From DATKXO01 sp035528995 (lineage in GTDB: Bacteria; Planctomycetota; Phycisphaerae; UBA1845): a stretch of 13,190 nt of DNA. Each line of letters begins with the position of its first letter. Positions within the stretch are counted from its first letter, which is position 1. Below, piece after piece: positions 1 to 6,757 of the stretch. Both the position numbers and the translations under genes were made by a program. The stretch is from contig DATKXO010000137.1 in assembly GCA_035528995.1 (NCBI GenBank), positions 1 to 13,190 of the forward strand, in the 5' to 3' direction. A model generated the notes under the pieces. It was not told where the DNA came from, made no database searches, and saw only the letters and a program-made list of their open reading frames with translations.

Positions 1-254
1 TCGGCGGCCTCGGCGCCGACGCCGGTGACGGACAGGGCCAACAGGACGGCCAGGGCGGCGAGCAGGACGACGGCCAGGATGGCCAGGGCGGCGACGACGG
101 CGGCGGCGATGACGACGTCGATGGCGGTGGAGCCTTCGACACCAACGGCGATCAGGGCGACGACAACGACGACGGCGGGTTCTTCGACACCAACGGCGGA
201 TTCGACGGCGACGGATTCGGCGGCGGGGCCTTCGACACCAACGGCGGAGAGTAG
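1..254 (+). CDS. C-terminal part of a Gly/Asp-rich protein with FDTNG repeats (5' end outside window)
   Basis: An open frame enters from the left edge (first whole codon at 3) and ends at TAG 252-254, giving 83 residues. The visible part has two sections. The first (about 40 residues) is almost only Gly, Asp, Gln and Glu, an acidic low-complexity stretch. The second carries FDTNG three times at an exact 16-residue spacing, the last just before the C-terminal Gly-Gly-Glu. No family is recognised. Acidic Gly/Asp-rich tails of this kind occur in secreted or cell-surface proteins and can bind divalent cations, but nothing here proves either. The frame is preferred over the two others because its composition is regular, its repeat is in frame, and it stops just before a hairpin. 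The real start and any signal peptide lie outside the window. Confidence 0.7.
   Translation, partial: GGLGADAGDGQGQQDGQGGEQDDGQDGQGGDDGGGDDDVDGGGAFDTNGDQGDDNDDGGFFDTNGGFDGDGFGGGAFDTNGGE
135..246 (+). repeat. 48-bp-period tandem repeat encoding FDTNG
   Basis: The 16-base string TTCGACACCAACGGCG occurs three times, at 135-150, 183-198 and 231-246, exactly 48 bp apart. The 48-bp units are otherwise diverged (Gly/Asp-rich filler), so the core is better kept than the spacer. The repeat is in frame with the coding region above. Confidence 0.85.
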
Positions 255-333
255 TCCCCAGACGCCGTACCGATCGCGAAACCGACGGTACGTTCCCATT
301 GCCGGTCCGCTACCGTCCTCGGAACACAAACGC

Positions 334-362
334 GCCCGCGCCGGCTCACAGCCGACGCGGGC
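334..362. terminator. Bidirectional hairpin between convergent genes
   Basis: The arms 334-346 and 350-362 pair over 13 positions with one C-A mismatch around a 3-base loop CAC. The hairpin lies between the stop of the Gly/Asp-rich gene (254, + strand) and the stop of the DUF3352/TPR gene (401, - strand), where a shared terminator is expected. There is no clean T-run on either side, only an AATTT on + and a TTTGTGTT on -, so the mechanism is uncertain. Confidence 0.5.
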
Positions 363-400
363 ACGAACAATTTCCCGTACTGTCCCCGGCGCCACCGCCC

Positions 401-2668
401 CTATTGAGCCGCCGTCGCGCTGGGTCGTTCCGCCGGCGACTGATAGTGCGTCACCTCACGCGTGTGCCAGGCCTTGCCGTCGAACGTCGTGTAAGCGGCC
501 GTCGATTTGTAGAAATTGATCTTGGCCACCACCGGCGACAGCTTCCCGACGATGCCCACCACCTTCACCACCGCCTGCCGGATGTCCGGGTCCGGAATCA
601 ACATCGGGATGCCCATCCCCGCCATCGACACCATGCCCAGCACCACCGATAGCTGCTGGCCCAGGCCCCGTTTGTCGGTGAACGAGACCGAGGCGAACTT
701 GCCTTCCGGCAGCAACGCCTCCGCCATGACCTGCTTGTTGCTGCGAATGTTGGGATGATCGCCCGCCGCCGTCTCCAGGCACAGGGCCACCGCGTCCGCG
801 CTCGTGCCGAAGATCAGGTAACCGTCCGCAACGCCCCACACCATCGGCTGCATGGCGAACGCCAGGTTGTAGAACCCCTCCAGCTTCTCGTGCGTCAGTG
901 GCGACGTCCGCGGCGCATACATGCCCAACATCGGATTGCTCGCGGCCAGCTCCTTCATCGCCGTGGAAGCAAACTCGATGGCCGACGCCACCTTCTCCCG
1001 GGCCATGGCCTCGTCCGTCACCTTGAGCATCAACACGCTGGTGCTCGCCATCCCCTGACCAATCTGCACCGTGACCATCTGGCCGTCGATCCACCCGGTC
1101 AGGTCCCTGGCCACGTCGATCTCCCATTCCTGCTGCTTCTTCGTCCAGTAGGCCCACATCTCCTCGCCCTGCGGTCCGGCCTCGTGGAACGAATCCTCGA
1201 TGAACTTGTACAGCGCGGCGAAGTCCAGCCCGTTGCTCACCGAGTACGACACCGTCTCCGCCGGCAGGTAGCGATCGAACGTGGTCAGCGGCTGCTGCTT
1301 GCCCACCACGTCATAGAACGGCTTGGACCCGGCGTCCGGCGCCAGCACCACCATCGACTCGGCATGCGTGGTGTACCCGTCGGTGTACTCGATCGAGGCG
1401 ATGTGATCCACGATGCCCGGGACGTCCAGGATACGCTTCAGTATACCGTGCACCGCCTTGGCCTGTCCCTTCTGACCGTTGGCCACCACTTGGGTCGCCT
1501 TGGCCAGCGCCGCCTCGTACCGCGGATCGCCGCGCAGATCCTTCAAGTCCGGGTCCGCCGAGATCAGCTTCGGGTTGTTGAACCCGCCGTCCACCGCATT
1601 CCCCAGCCATTTGAGGGCCTCCTCCTTGCTGCCCGTCAGGCAGTAGAAGCAGGACATGTTGTACATCACCACCGAGTCCGCCGGGTCCGCCTCGTGCGCC
1701 TTGAGGATCAGCTCCAGCGCCTTGGCGTGATCGCCGTCCTGAGCGGCCATCACCGCCTCTTTGTTGAGCGCCACCGCGTCCTCGTTCTGGTAGGCGTTGA
1801 CCACCGCGGACTCCTTGGGCGACATCTCCGACTCGATGATCTCCTCCGCGATCCCCCGGATGTCGCCCAGCATCCGCTGCATGTCGAAAAAAAACATCAG
1901 GTCCTCGGCCGGCGGCAGCTTCTTGAACACCGACGCAAACCGTGGATCGGCCGAGATCGCCTTCTTCGAGCCCTGGCCCGCCAGCAGACCCAGCGTCTCC
2001 TCCAGCATCGGATCGCCCACCGCGATCACGATGACGTCCGACCGAACCGCCACGTTCAGCGAGATCGGCGCCCAGGCCATGCCCAGCCGCCCCACCTTGG
2101 CACCGGGCAGCTCCTTACGCTCTACCTGGAGCATCTCTTCACCCGCCGCCTTGTTCACCTCCTCCGCGATGCCCTGAAGGATGGCCACCAGACCCTCGAA
2201 GTTCTTCGCCGCCCCCTCGGCCTCACCTCGAAACAGGAAGACCATGTCCGGAGGCCCCATGTTGTAGCCCCCTTCGGTCTTCTGTAGCGCCGGCATCCGA
2301 TACCCGAACGCGAACTCCCTGGCGTCGAGCTGGTCCCAATCGACGCCGGCCACCAACTGCGACGCCCGTTCCTTGAGCCGCTCCAGCTCGTCCTGCTGCC
2401 CCTCACTGAGCAGGGAATTGACCAGGTCCACCAGGTCCGTGCCCACCCCCGAGGCCTGCAGCGCTTCCCACACCTCGCCCCAGTACTGGTCCAGGAAATC
2501 GCGCTCCGGGTTGTGTCGCTCCGCGACGCACAGAAAGACGTCCCCCGGAACGGCCGCGGGAAGTGTGAACTTCCCGCCCTTGGCCTGCGCCGCCGGACAG
2601 ACCAGCGCCACCATCGCCACAACGGCGATCAAACCCACCACTCGGCTACGATTGCGATTCTTCATCAT
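401..2668 (-). CDS. Exported DUF3352-like protein with internal TPR segment
   Basis: Encodes 755 residues from ATG 2668. The start is chosen because AGAGGG lies 5 bases upstream; the in-frame GTG at 2674 abuts that site and ATG 2665 is also possible. Residues 1-28 form a signal peptide (basic KNRNRSR, hydrophobic core, AQA cleavage), so the protein should act outside the cytoplasm. Two halves resemble DUF3352: about 35-290, and about 455-735 with the typical 'YLPAETVSYSVSNGLD' and 'DLTGWIDGQ' segments. Between them, about 294-390, is a TPR insert (alternating helices, EADPADSVVMYN, then GGFNNPKLISADPDLKDLRGD, typical of the end of a TPR array). The motif ISADP occurs at the end of the first half and again in the TPR part. 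No catalytic motif is seen; a role in protein interaction at the envelope is inference. It stands alone, about 200 bp downstream of the lyase gene on the same strand. Confidence 0.85.
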   Translation of the reverse strand: MMKNRNRSRVVGLIAVVAMVALVCPAAQAKGGKFTLPAAVPGDVFLCVAERHNPERDFLDQYWGEVWEALQASGVGTDLVDLVNSLLSEGQQDELERLKERASQLVAGVDWDQLDAREFAFGYRMPALQKTEGGYNMGPPDMVFLFRGEAEGAAKNFEGLVAILQGIAEEVNKAAGEEMLQVERKELPGAKVGRLGMAWAPISLNVAVRSDVIVIAVGDPMLEETLGLLAGQGSKKAISADPRFASVFKKLPPAEDLMFFFDMQRMLGDIRGIAEEIIESEMSPKESAVVNAYQNEDAVALNKEAVMAAQDGDHAKALELILKAHEADPADSVVMYNMSCFYCLTGSKEEALKWLGNAVDGGFNNPKLISADPDLKDLRGDPRYEAALAKATQVVANGQKGQAKAVHGILKRILDVPGIVDHIASIEYTDGYTTHAESMVVLAPDAGSKPFYDVVGKQQPLTTFDRYLPAETVSYSVSNGLDFAALYKFIEDSFHEAGPQGEEMWAYWTKKQQEWEIDVARDLTGWIDGQMVTVQIGQGMASTSVLMLKVTDEAMAREKVASAIEFASTAMKELAASNPMLGMYAPRTSPLTHEKLEGFYNLAFAMQPMVWGVADGYLIFGTSADAVALCLETAAGDHPNIRSNKQVMAEALLPEGKFASVSFTDKRGLGQQLSVVLGMVSMAGMGIPMLIPDPDIRQAVVKVVGIVGKLSPVVAKINFYKSTAAYTTFDGKAWHTREVTHYQSPAERPSATAAQ

Positions 2669-2673
2669 GATCA

Positions 2674-2679
2674 CCCTCT
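2674..2679 (-). promoter_or_regulatory. Shine-Dalgarno site of the DUF3352/TPR gene
   Basis: AGAGGG on the minus strand, 5 bases before ATG 2668 and 8 before ATG 2665. It touches GTG 2674 with no spacer, which rules against the longest reading of the gene. Confidence 0.6.
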
Positions 2680-2698
2680 ACAAAAACATCGCGATGTG

Positions 2699-2739
2699 CG
2701 ACGCGCCGTGAAGCGTTGCTCCTCCTGACACGGGCGTCG
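2699..2739 (-). other. Leader hairpin upstream of the DUF3352/TPR gene
   Basis: Arms 2699-2710 and 2729-2739 pair over 11 bp with a one-base bulge around an 18-base loop. If transcription starts near 2752 (promoter below), the hairpin lies in the 5' untranslated leader, about 30 bases before the start codon. A control function is possible but not shown. Confidence 0.4.
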
Positions 2740-2753
2740 GCCACTGTGCCACT

Positions 2754-2770
2754 GATCGATTCTATCGGTC
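2754..2770. promoter_or_regulatory. Dyad covering the -10 box (possible operator)
   Basis: GATCGAT and ATCGGTC form an inverted repeat (one G-T wobble) around TCT, centred on the proposed -10 box. A repressor dimer or local DNA extrusion could act here. Short dyads also arise by chance. Confidence 0.3.
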
Positions 2771-2787
2771 GGCGCGGGAGCGCACAA
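2759..2787 (-). promoter_or_regulatory. Candidate sigma70-type promoter for the DUF3352/TPR gene
   Basis: On the minus strand, TTGTGC (2782-2787) and TAGAAT (2759-2764) are 17 bp apart. The -10 matches consensus at 5 of 6, the -35 only at 3 of 6. The implied start near 2752 gives a leader of about 85 bases. This would make the gene independent of the upstream lyase gene. Confidence 0.4.
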
Positions 2788-2873
2788 TCAAGCCGCTACC
2801 GCCGCAACAAGTTCTTACAGCGCCCCTCCACATTTCCTGACAGATTGACATGCCGTCCAACGTCAAAACGCCC

Positions 2874-4226
2874 TCATATCTCCTCGAAGCGCGCCGTGAA
2901 GTGACGCAAAGCCGGCGGCTCCTCCACGATCCGCATGCCCCGAAGCCGCCCTCGCTGCTCGTACACCTCGCAGATCGCCTCGATCACGTAGTCCAAGTGC
3001 GACTGCGTGTACGTCCGCCGCGGAATCGCCAGACGGACCAGCTCCATGTCCGGCGTCTTCTCCCGGCCGAACATCACGCTGCCGATCTCGCACGAGCGGA
3101 TGCCCGCGTGGCGGTACAGCGCGCAGGCGATCGCCTGCCCCGGAAACTCCGCCGGCGGTATGTGCGCCGCGAACGCCTTCGCGTCGATGTAGATCGCGTG
3201 ACCGCCCGGAGGCTCCACGATCGCCACGCCCACCGCGCGAATCTTCTCGCCCAGATACTCCGTCGCCCGAATCCGGTATTGCAGGTAGTCCTCCTGCAGC
3301 ACCTCCGCCAGCCCCTGGGCGATCGCCTCCAGGTCGCGACCGGCCAGCCCGCCGTACGTCGGGAATCCCTCGGTCAGGATCAGCAGGTTGCGAGCCTGGG
3401 CCTCCAGGGCCTCGTCCCGAAACAGCAGCAGACCGCCGATGTTCACCAGCCCGTCCTTCTTGGCGCTGATCGTCGCGCCGTCGGTCAGATCGAACATCTC
3501 GCGCACGATCGCCGCCACGCTGCGCTCCGCCTGCCCCGCCTCGCGACGCTTGATGAAGTACGCGTTCTCCGCGAAACGGCAGGCGTCCAGAAACAGCGGC
3601 GTGTCATGCTCGTCGCACACCCGGCGAACCTCCCGCAGGTTCTCCAGACTCACCGGCTGACCGCCGCCGCTGTTGTTCGTCACCGTCACCATCACCAGCG
3701 GGATCTTCTCGGCCCCCTCCTCCTTGAACAGCCCCCGCAGCTTGGCGATGTCCATGTTCCCCTTGAACGGGTGCATGCTCCGCGGGTCCCGGCCCACGTC
3801 CACCACCAGATCGACCGCCCTCGCCCCGGAGTGCTCCACGTTGGCCCGCGTCGTGTCGAAGTGGTTGTTGTTCGGCACCACCTTCCCCGGCCCGCCCACG
3901 ATCTCGAACAGAATCCGCTCCGACGCACGCCCCTGATGCGTCGGCAGGAACTGCTCGAACCCGGTCACCTCGCGCACGCGATCGGCCAGACGATAGAAAC
4001 TCCGCGCCCCCGCGTACGACTCGTCGCCACGCATCACCCCGGCCCACTGCTCGCTGCTCATCGCCCCCGTCCCGCTGTCGGTCAGCAGGTCGATCAGGAT
4101 ATCCTCCGCCCTCAGGTTGAACAGATTGAAACCCGCCCGACGCAGTGCGGCCTCCCGCTCCTCACGAGTGGTCATGCGGATCGGCTCCACGACCTTGATC
4201 CGGAACGGTTCGATGATCGTCTTCAT
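2874..4226 (-). CDS. tnaA: Tryptophanase-type beta-eliminating lyase (PLP-dependent)
   Basis: Encodes 450 residues of the tryptophanase/tyrosine phenol-lyase family (fold-type I PLP enzymes, usually about 450-475 residues, cytoplasmic tetramers). Tryptophanase splits L-Trp into indole, pyruvate and ammonia. Visible landmarks: LLTDSGTGAM (48-56, cation site G52), MRGDESYAG with E69 and Y71, THQGR (96-100), N185, D214 and R217 of the PLP site, SAKKD with Schiff-base K257, N262, carboxylate-binding R398, and C-terminal RHFTARFEEI. Substrate selection: the positions that are Thr, Arg and Phe in tyrosine phenol-lyase (124, 381, 448 there) are D124, I381 and H442 here, as in tryptophanase. The body is compact like tyrosine phenol-lyase, without the insertion before the FFDTT region of E. 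coli TnaA. The start is set by AAAGGAAGG and the family N-terminus (EPFRI). No tnaB permease adjoins it. Activity on S-substituted cysteines is also possible. Confidence 0.9.
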   Translation of the reverse strand: MKTIIEPFRIKVVEPIRMTTREEREAALRRAGFNLFNLRAEDILIDLLTDSGTGAMSSEQWAGVMRGDESYAGARSFYRLADRVREVTGFEQFLPTHQGRASERILFEIVGGPGKVVPNNNHFDTTRANVEHSGARAVDLVVDVGRDPRSMHPFKGNMDIAKLRGLFKEEGAEKIPLVMVTVTNNSGGGQPVSLENLREVRRVCDEHDTPLFLDACRFAENAYFIKRREAGQAERSVAAIVREMFDLTDGATISAKKDGLVNIGGLLLFRDEALEAQARNLLILTEGFPTYGGLAGRDLEAIAQGLAEVLQEDYLQYRIRATEYLGEKIRAVGVAIVEPPGGHAIYIDAKAFAAHIPPAEFPGQAIACALYRHAGIRSCEIGSVMFGREKTPDMELVRLAIPRRTYTQSHLDYVIEAICEVYEQRGRLRGMRIVEEPPALRHFTARFEEI

Positions 4227-4229
4227 GGA

Positions 4230-4238
4230 CCTTCCTTT
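4230..4238 (-). promoter_or_regulatory. Shine-Dalgarno site of the tryptophanase gene
   Basis: AAAGGAAGG on the minus strand, 3 bases before ATG 4226. It fixes the start and rejects an upstream in-frame start at 4277, whose added residues have no counterpart in the family. Confidence 0.75.
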
Positions 4239-4419
4239 CTGCTGTCCCAACACCCCCCCGGCGGCAACCGCGGCCAATTGCAGTCACCACGGCCCGACCT
4301 CAGCACGTTGAGCGCCAGACCGCAAACCGCGCCGCTCGGCCTGGCCCAGTTTCGCACCACCCGCCCATCCCGGCAACCGCCCCCGCCCCGCGCCCCACAA
4401 TCCGCGAGGGGAAGCACAA

Positions 4420-4447
4420 TTGCGGAACACCCCAGTCCGCCTATAAT
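4420..4447 (+). promoter_or_regulatory. Sigma70-type promoter of the small lipoprotein gene
   Basis: TTGCGG (4420-4425) and a perfect TATAAT (4442-4447) are 16 bp apart. Transcription would start near 4454, leaving a leader of about 80 bases before ATG 4533. Such an exact -10 stands out in this GC-rich DNA. Confidence 0.6.
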
Positions 4448-4532
4448 CGCTCCCGTTGATGGCGCCGTGGAAGAGTTGTTCCCAAGCGGGCTACCGGAAA
4501 CCTGACGACCCTACAATCCCGGAGACACGCCA

Positions 4533-4688
4533 ATGAAGGCTTCTCGATTCATGCGAACGCTGGCCGTGATCTGCGCCGGCGGGGCCCTGATCCAGATCGG
4601 CGGCTGCGGAGCCGCCCTCGCACCCACCTTCCTGGGCCTCCTGGAGAACGTCCTGCTCAGCTTCCTCTTCGGCGGAACGCTCGGCTAA
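4533..4688 (+). CDS. Small lipoprotein, 51 residues
   Basis: A short frame from ATG 4533 to TAA 4686-4688, with CGGAG 8 bases upstream and a TATAAT promoter about 85 bases upstream. The product has basic residues (MKASRFMR), a hydrophobic stretch (LAVICAGGALIQIGG) and a lipobox-like I-G-G-C with the cysteine at position 25, then a second hydrophobic segment (APTFLGLLENVLLSFLFGG) ending in TLG. The mature part would be only about 27 residues: a lipid-anchored, membrane-hugging peptide. Similar short lipoproteins with a Cys after Gly-Gly and a hydrophobic tail are, from memory, common in planctomycete genomes and have no known function. The promoter, Shine-Dalgarno site and signal sequence together make it likely real. 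It stands alone; the DUF434 gene follows 135 bp later. Confidence 0.7.
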   Translation: MKASRFMRTLAVICAGGALIQIGGCGAALAPTFLGLLENVLLSFLFGGTLG

Positions 4689-4823
4689 CCCGGCTACGAT
4701 CCTACTCGCCCCTGACCCGAGCCCGGAGCGCATGCGACGGACCCGCGCGCCGTCCACGATCGGATATACTCTCCCCTGGCGGATCGCTACGAACCCGACG
4801 TTACTGATTCCGTTCATACGCCC

Positions 4824-5588
4824 ATGCCAGACAAACGCACACATCGCGGCAAACACCCCACCGATGAGCGCCTCTTCGCCGTAGGCCGCCTCGACGCCCT
4901 CCGCACCGCCGTGGCCGAATACTCCTGGCTGCTCACCCACGGCTATGCCCACGACTCCGCCCTCAAGCTCGTCGGCGACCGCCACGACCTCACCGCCCGA
5001 CAGCGCACGGCCGTCATGCGATCGTCCTGCTCCGACCAGGCGCTGCACCGCCGGCGGCAAACGCGCACCACGCTCGCCGACGCCGCCGGCGCCCGCCTCG
5101 GCATCGACGGCTACAACCTGCTCATCACCATCGAGAGCGCCCTCTCCGGCGGCTTGATCCTCGTCGGCCGCGACGGCTGCTACCGCGACCTGGCCAGCAT
5201 CCACGGAACCTACCGCAAGGTCACCGAGACGATCCCCGCCGTCGAGCTGATCGCCGACTACCTCGCCAAACGCGACCTCGCCCACATCGACTGGTATCTC
5301 GACCGCCCCGTCTCCAACAGCGGTCGCCTCAAGGCCCTCATGGCCGACCTCCTGGAGCAGCGCGGCCAACACCCTGGCGGCCGCACGCGATGGAACATCG
5401 AGTTGCCCGACAGCCCCGACGCCGTCCTGGCCGACTACACCGGCCCCATCGCCACTTCCGACTCCGCTGTCCTCGACCGCTGCACCAACTGGATCAACCT
5501 CGCGGCCGAGATCGTGGACGCCCTGATCCCCTCCGCCTGGAAAGTCGATCTCCGCCCCGACGACCACGAAGCGTCGCTCAAACCCTGA
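4824..5588 (+). CDS. DUF434 family protein, possible PIN/NYN-like nuclease
   Basis: Encodes 254 residues. The N-terminal part (about 8-70: RGKHPTDERLF, SWLLTHGYAHDSALKLVGDRHDLTARQR) is a typical DUF434 domain. The C-terminal part (about 85-235, usually annotated DUF5616) contains GIDGYNLL (D95), VGRDGCYRDL (D117), WYLDRPVSNSGRL (D160) and ATSDSAVLDR (D213, D218). A hydrophobic strand ending in Asp followed by further well-spaced acidic residues resembles the metal site of PIN/NYN-type nucleases, so an RNA or DNA nuclease role is plausible but inferred. No signal peptide or membrane segment; it should be cytoplasmic. No Shine-Dalgarno site precedes ATG 4824; a TATACT at 4765-4770 lacks a -35 partner. 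It is not in an operon with the genes beside it as far as spacing shows. Confidence 0.85.
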   Translation: MPDKRTHRGKHPTDERLFAVGRLDALRTAVAEYSWLLTHGYAHDSALKLVGDRHDLTARQRTAVMRSSCSDQALHRRRQTRTTLADAAGARLGIDGYNLLITIESALSGGLILVGRDGCYRDLASIHGTYRKVTETIPAVELIADYLAKRDLAHIDWYLDRPVSNSGRLKALMADLLEQRGQHPGGRTRWNIELPDSPDAVLADYTGPIATSDSAVLDRCTNWINLAAEIVDALIPSAWKVDLRPDDHEASLKP

Positions 5589-5638
5589 CGCCCGCCTTAG
5601 CGAGCGAAGCCGCCCGCCATCTGAGACCTCGCAAAGCC

Positions 5639-5667
5639 TTGGCATAGCCGGCCCGGCGTGGTAGCCT
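5639..5667 (+). promoter_or_regulatory. Candidate promoter of hflK-hflC
   Basis: TTGGCA (5639-5644) and TAGCCT (5662-5667) are 17 bp apart. The -35 matches at 5 of 6, the -10 at only 3 of 6. A start near 5674 would give a leader of about 43 bases before hflK. Confidence 0.35.
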
Positions 5668-5716
5668 GCCGCAACGACCTTTCTGGACGACGACGATTCG
5701 GCTGGAGGAAGCTTCC

Positions 5717-6757
5717 ATGTCCCAGACTTCGGAGTTCAACCAAGCCATCTTCGAGTTCAAATACAAGTTCAGGCAGCACCGGCGGCGGATCACGGTGATC
5801 GCCATCGTTCTGCTCGTGCTGCTCGGGGTGAATTCGGTCTTCTACTCGGTGGACACCGAGCAGCAGGGCGTGGTCCTCCGTTTCGGCAGGCACGCCGAGA
5901 CCACTCAGCCCGGCCTGCACGCCAAGTTCCCCTGGCCCATCGAGCAGGTCACCAACGTGCCCACCCAAGAGGTCCGCGGTCTGGAGTTCGGCTTCGGAAC
6001 CCTCCGCTCCGGGCAGAAAAGCCAGTACCGCAGCCCCACCGCCGAGGACAAACGTGTGGCCGAGATGCTCACCGGCGACCTCAACCTCGGCCACGTCGAG
6101 TGGATCGTTCAATACCGCATTGCCGATCCGTACAAGTTCCTCTTCAAGCTCGGCGGCAGCCGCAATCAGTTCAAGGCTGTCGAGGACACCATCCAGAACG
6201 CCTCCGAAACCGTCATGCGACTGCTCGTCGGCGACGTCAGCGTGGACGAGGTGCTCACCTTCGGCCGCGATCGCATCGCCGGCGACGCCAAACGGCTCCT
6301 CCAGGAGGCCGTGGACGGCTTTGACTGCGGCGTCACCATCGTCACCGTCAAGCTCCAGTCCGTTTCGCCGCCCGAATCGGTCAAGGACGCCTTCGACTCC
6401 GTCAACCGAGCCCGACAGAACAAGGAGCGCATCGTCAATGAAGCTCGCGGCGAGCGAAATCGCCTCATCCCCGAGGCCCGCGGCAAGCGGGACCGGGCCA
6501 TCGCCGAGGCCGAGGGTTACCGCGAGAAGGTCGTCCGCACCACACAGGGACGGGCCAACGCCTTCCTGGCCCAGTTGGCCGAGTACGAGAAGGCACCCGA
6601 GATCACCCGCACCCGCCTCTACCTCGAGGCCATGCAGGACCTGCTGGCAACCGTCAAGCAGAAGATCGTCATCGACGAATCCGTCCGCAGCGTGCTGCCC
6701 TTGCTGAACTTGAACGAGGCGACCTCCGCACCGATCGGCCCGAAAGGAGGCAAGTGA
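5717..6757 (+). CDS. hflK: HflK, SPFH/band-7 membrane protein
   Basis: Encodes 346 residues. HflK and HflC form a large SPFH cage that in E. coli encloses the FtsH protease in the inner membrane and limits its access to membrane substrates. Seen here: a basic N-terminus, one membrane segment (about 25-44), an SPFH domain (about 45-220) with VDTEQQGVVLRFGR, PGLHAKFPWPIE and the HflK hallmark MLTGDLNLGHVEWIVQYRI, then a charged coiled coil (about 225-275) and a C-terminal segment LYLEAMQDLL. It is shorter than E. coli HflK (419 residues) and lacks the Gly/Pro/Asn-rich N-terminal extension found there. The start has GGAGGAA (5704-5710) 6 bases upstream. It overlaps hflC by one base (TGATG), so the two are translationally coupled. 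No ftsH is in the window. Confidence 0.95.
   Translation: MSQTSEFNQAIFEFKYKFRQHRRRITVIAIVLLVLLGVNSVFYSVDTEQQGVVLRFGRHAETTQPGLHAKFPWPIEQVTNVPTQEVRGLEFGFGTLRSGQKSQYRSPTAEDKRVAEMLTGDLNLGHVEWIVQYRIADPYKFLFKLGGSRNQFKAVEDTIQNASETVMRLLVGDVSVDEVLTFGRDRIAGDAKRLLQEAVDGFDCGVTIVTVKLQSVSPPESVKDAFDSVNRARQNKERIVNEARGERNRLIPEARGKRDRAIAEAEGYREKVVRTTQGRANAFLAQLAEYEKAPEITRTRLYLEAMQDLLATVKQKIVIDESVRSVLPLLNLNEATSAPIGPKGGK
6743..6750 (+). promoter_or_regulatory. Shine-Dalgarno site of hflC inside hflK
   Basis: AAAGGAGG lies within the last hflK codons, 6 bases before ATG 6757. It is the strongest ribosome site in the window and decides the hflC start. Confidence 0.8.

Larger units (their letters stand above)
4227..4532. 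other. Divergent intergenic region between tnaA and the small lipoprotein gene
   Basis: About 300 bases hold the tnaA Shine-Dalgarno site and, for the + strand, a clear promoter at 4420-4447. I found no convincing -35/-10 pair for tnaA on the minus strand. A 64-codon minus-strand frame (GTG 4417 to TGA 4223) with three Trp codons overlaps the tnaA start by ATGA; it is discussed as a weak leader-peptide candidate. A C-run lies at about 4251-4259. Confidence 0.5.

Noticed and set aside
755..2287. Long + strand open frame opposite the DUF3352/TPR gene
   Set aside because: Arg/His/Leu-rich translation typical of an antisense shadow in GC-rich DNA; the minus-strand reading has a signal peptide and recognisable domains.
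2850..4505. Long + strand open frame opposite tnaA
   Set aside because: Antisense shadow; no domain, and the minus strand encodes a clearly conserved enzyme.
4765..4770. TATACT as a -10 box for the DUF434 gene
   Set aside because: No -35-like hexamer at 15-19 bp upstream and no extended -10.
4491..5645. Long minus-strand frame covering the small lipoprotein and DUF434 genes
   Set aside because: Gly/Val/Ala-rich low-quality translation; the plus strand carries a conserved DUF434 protein.
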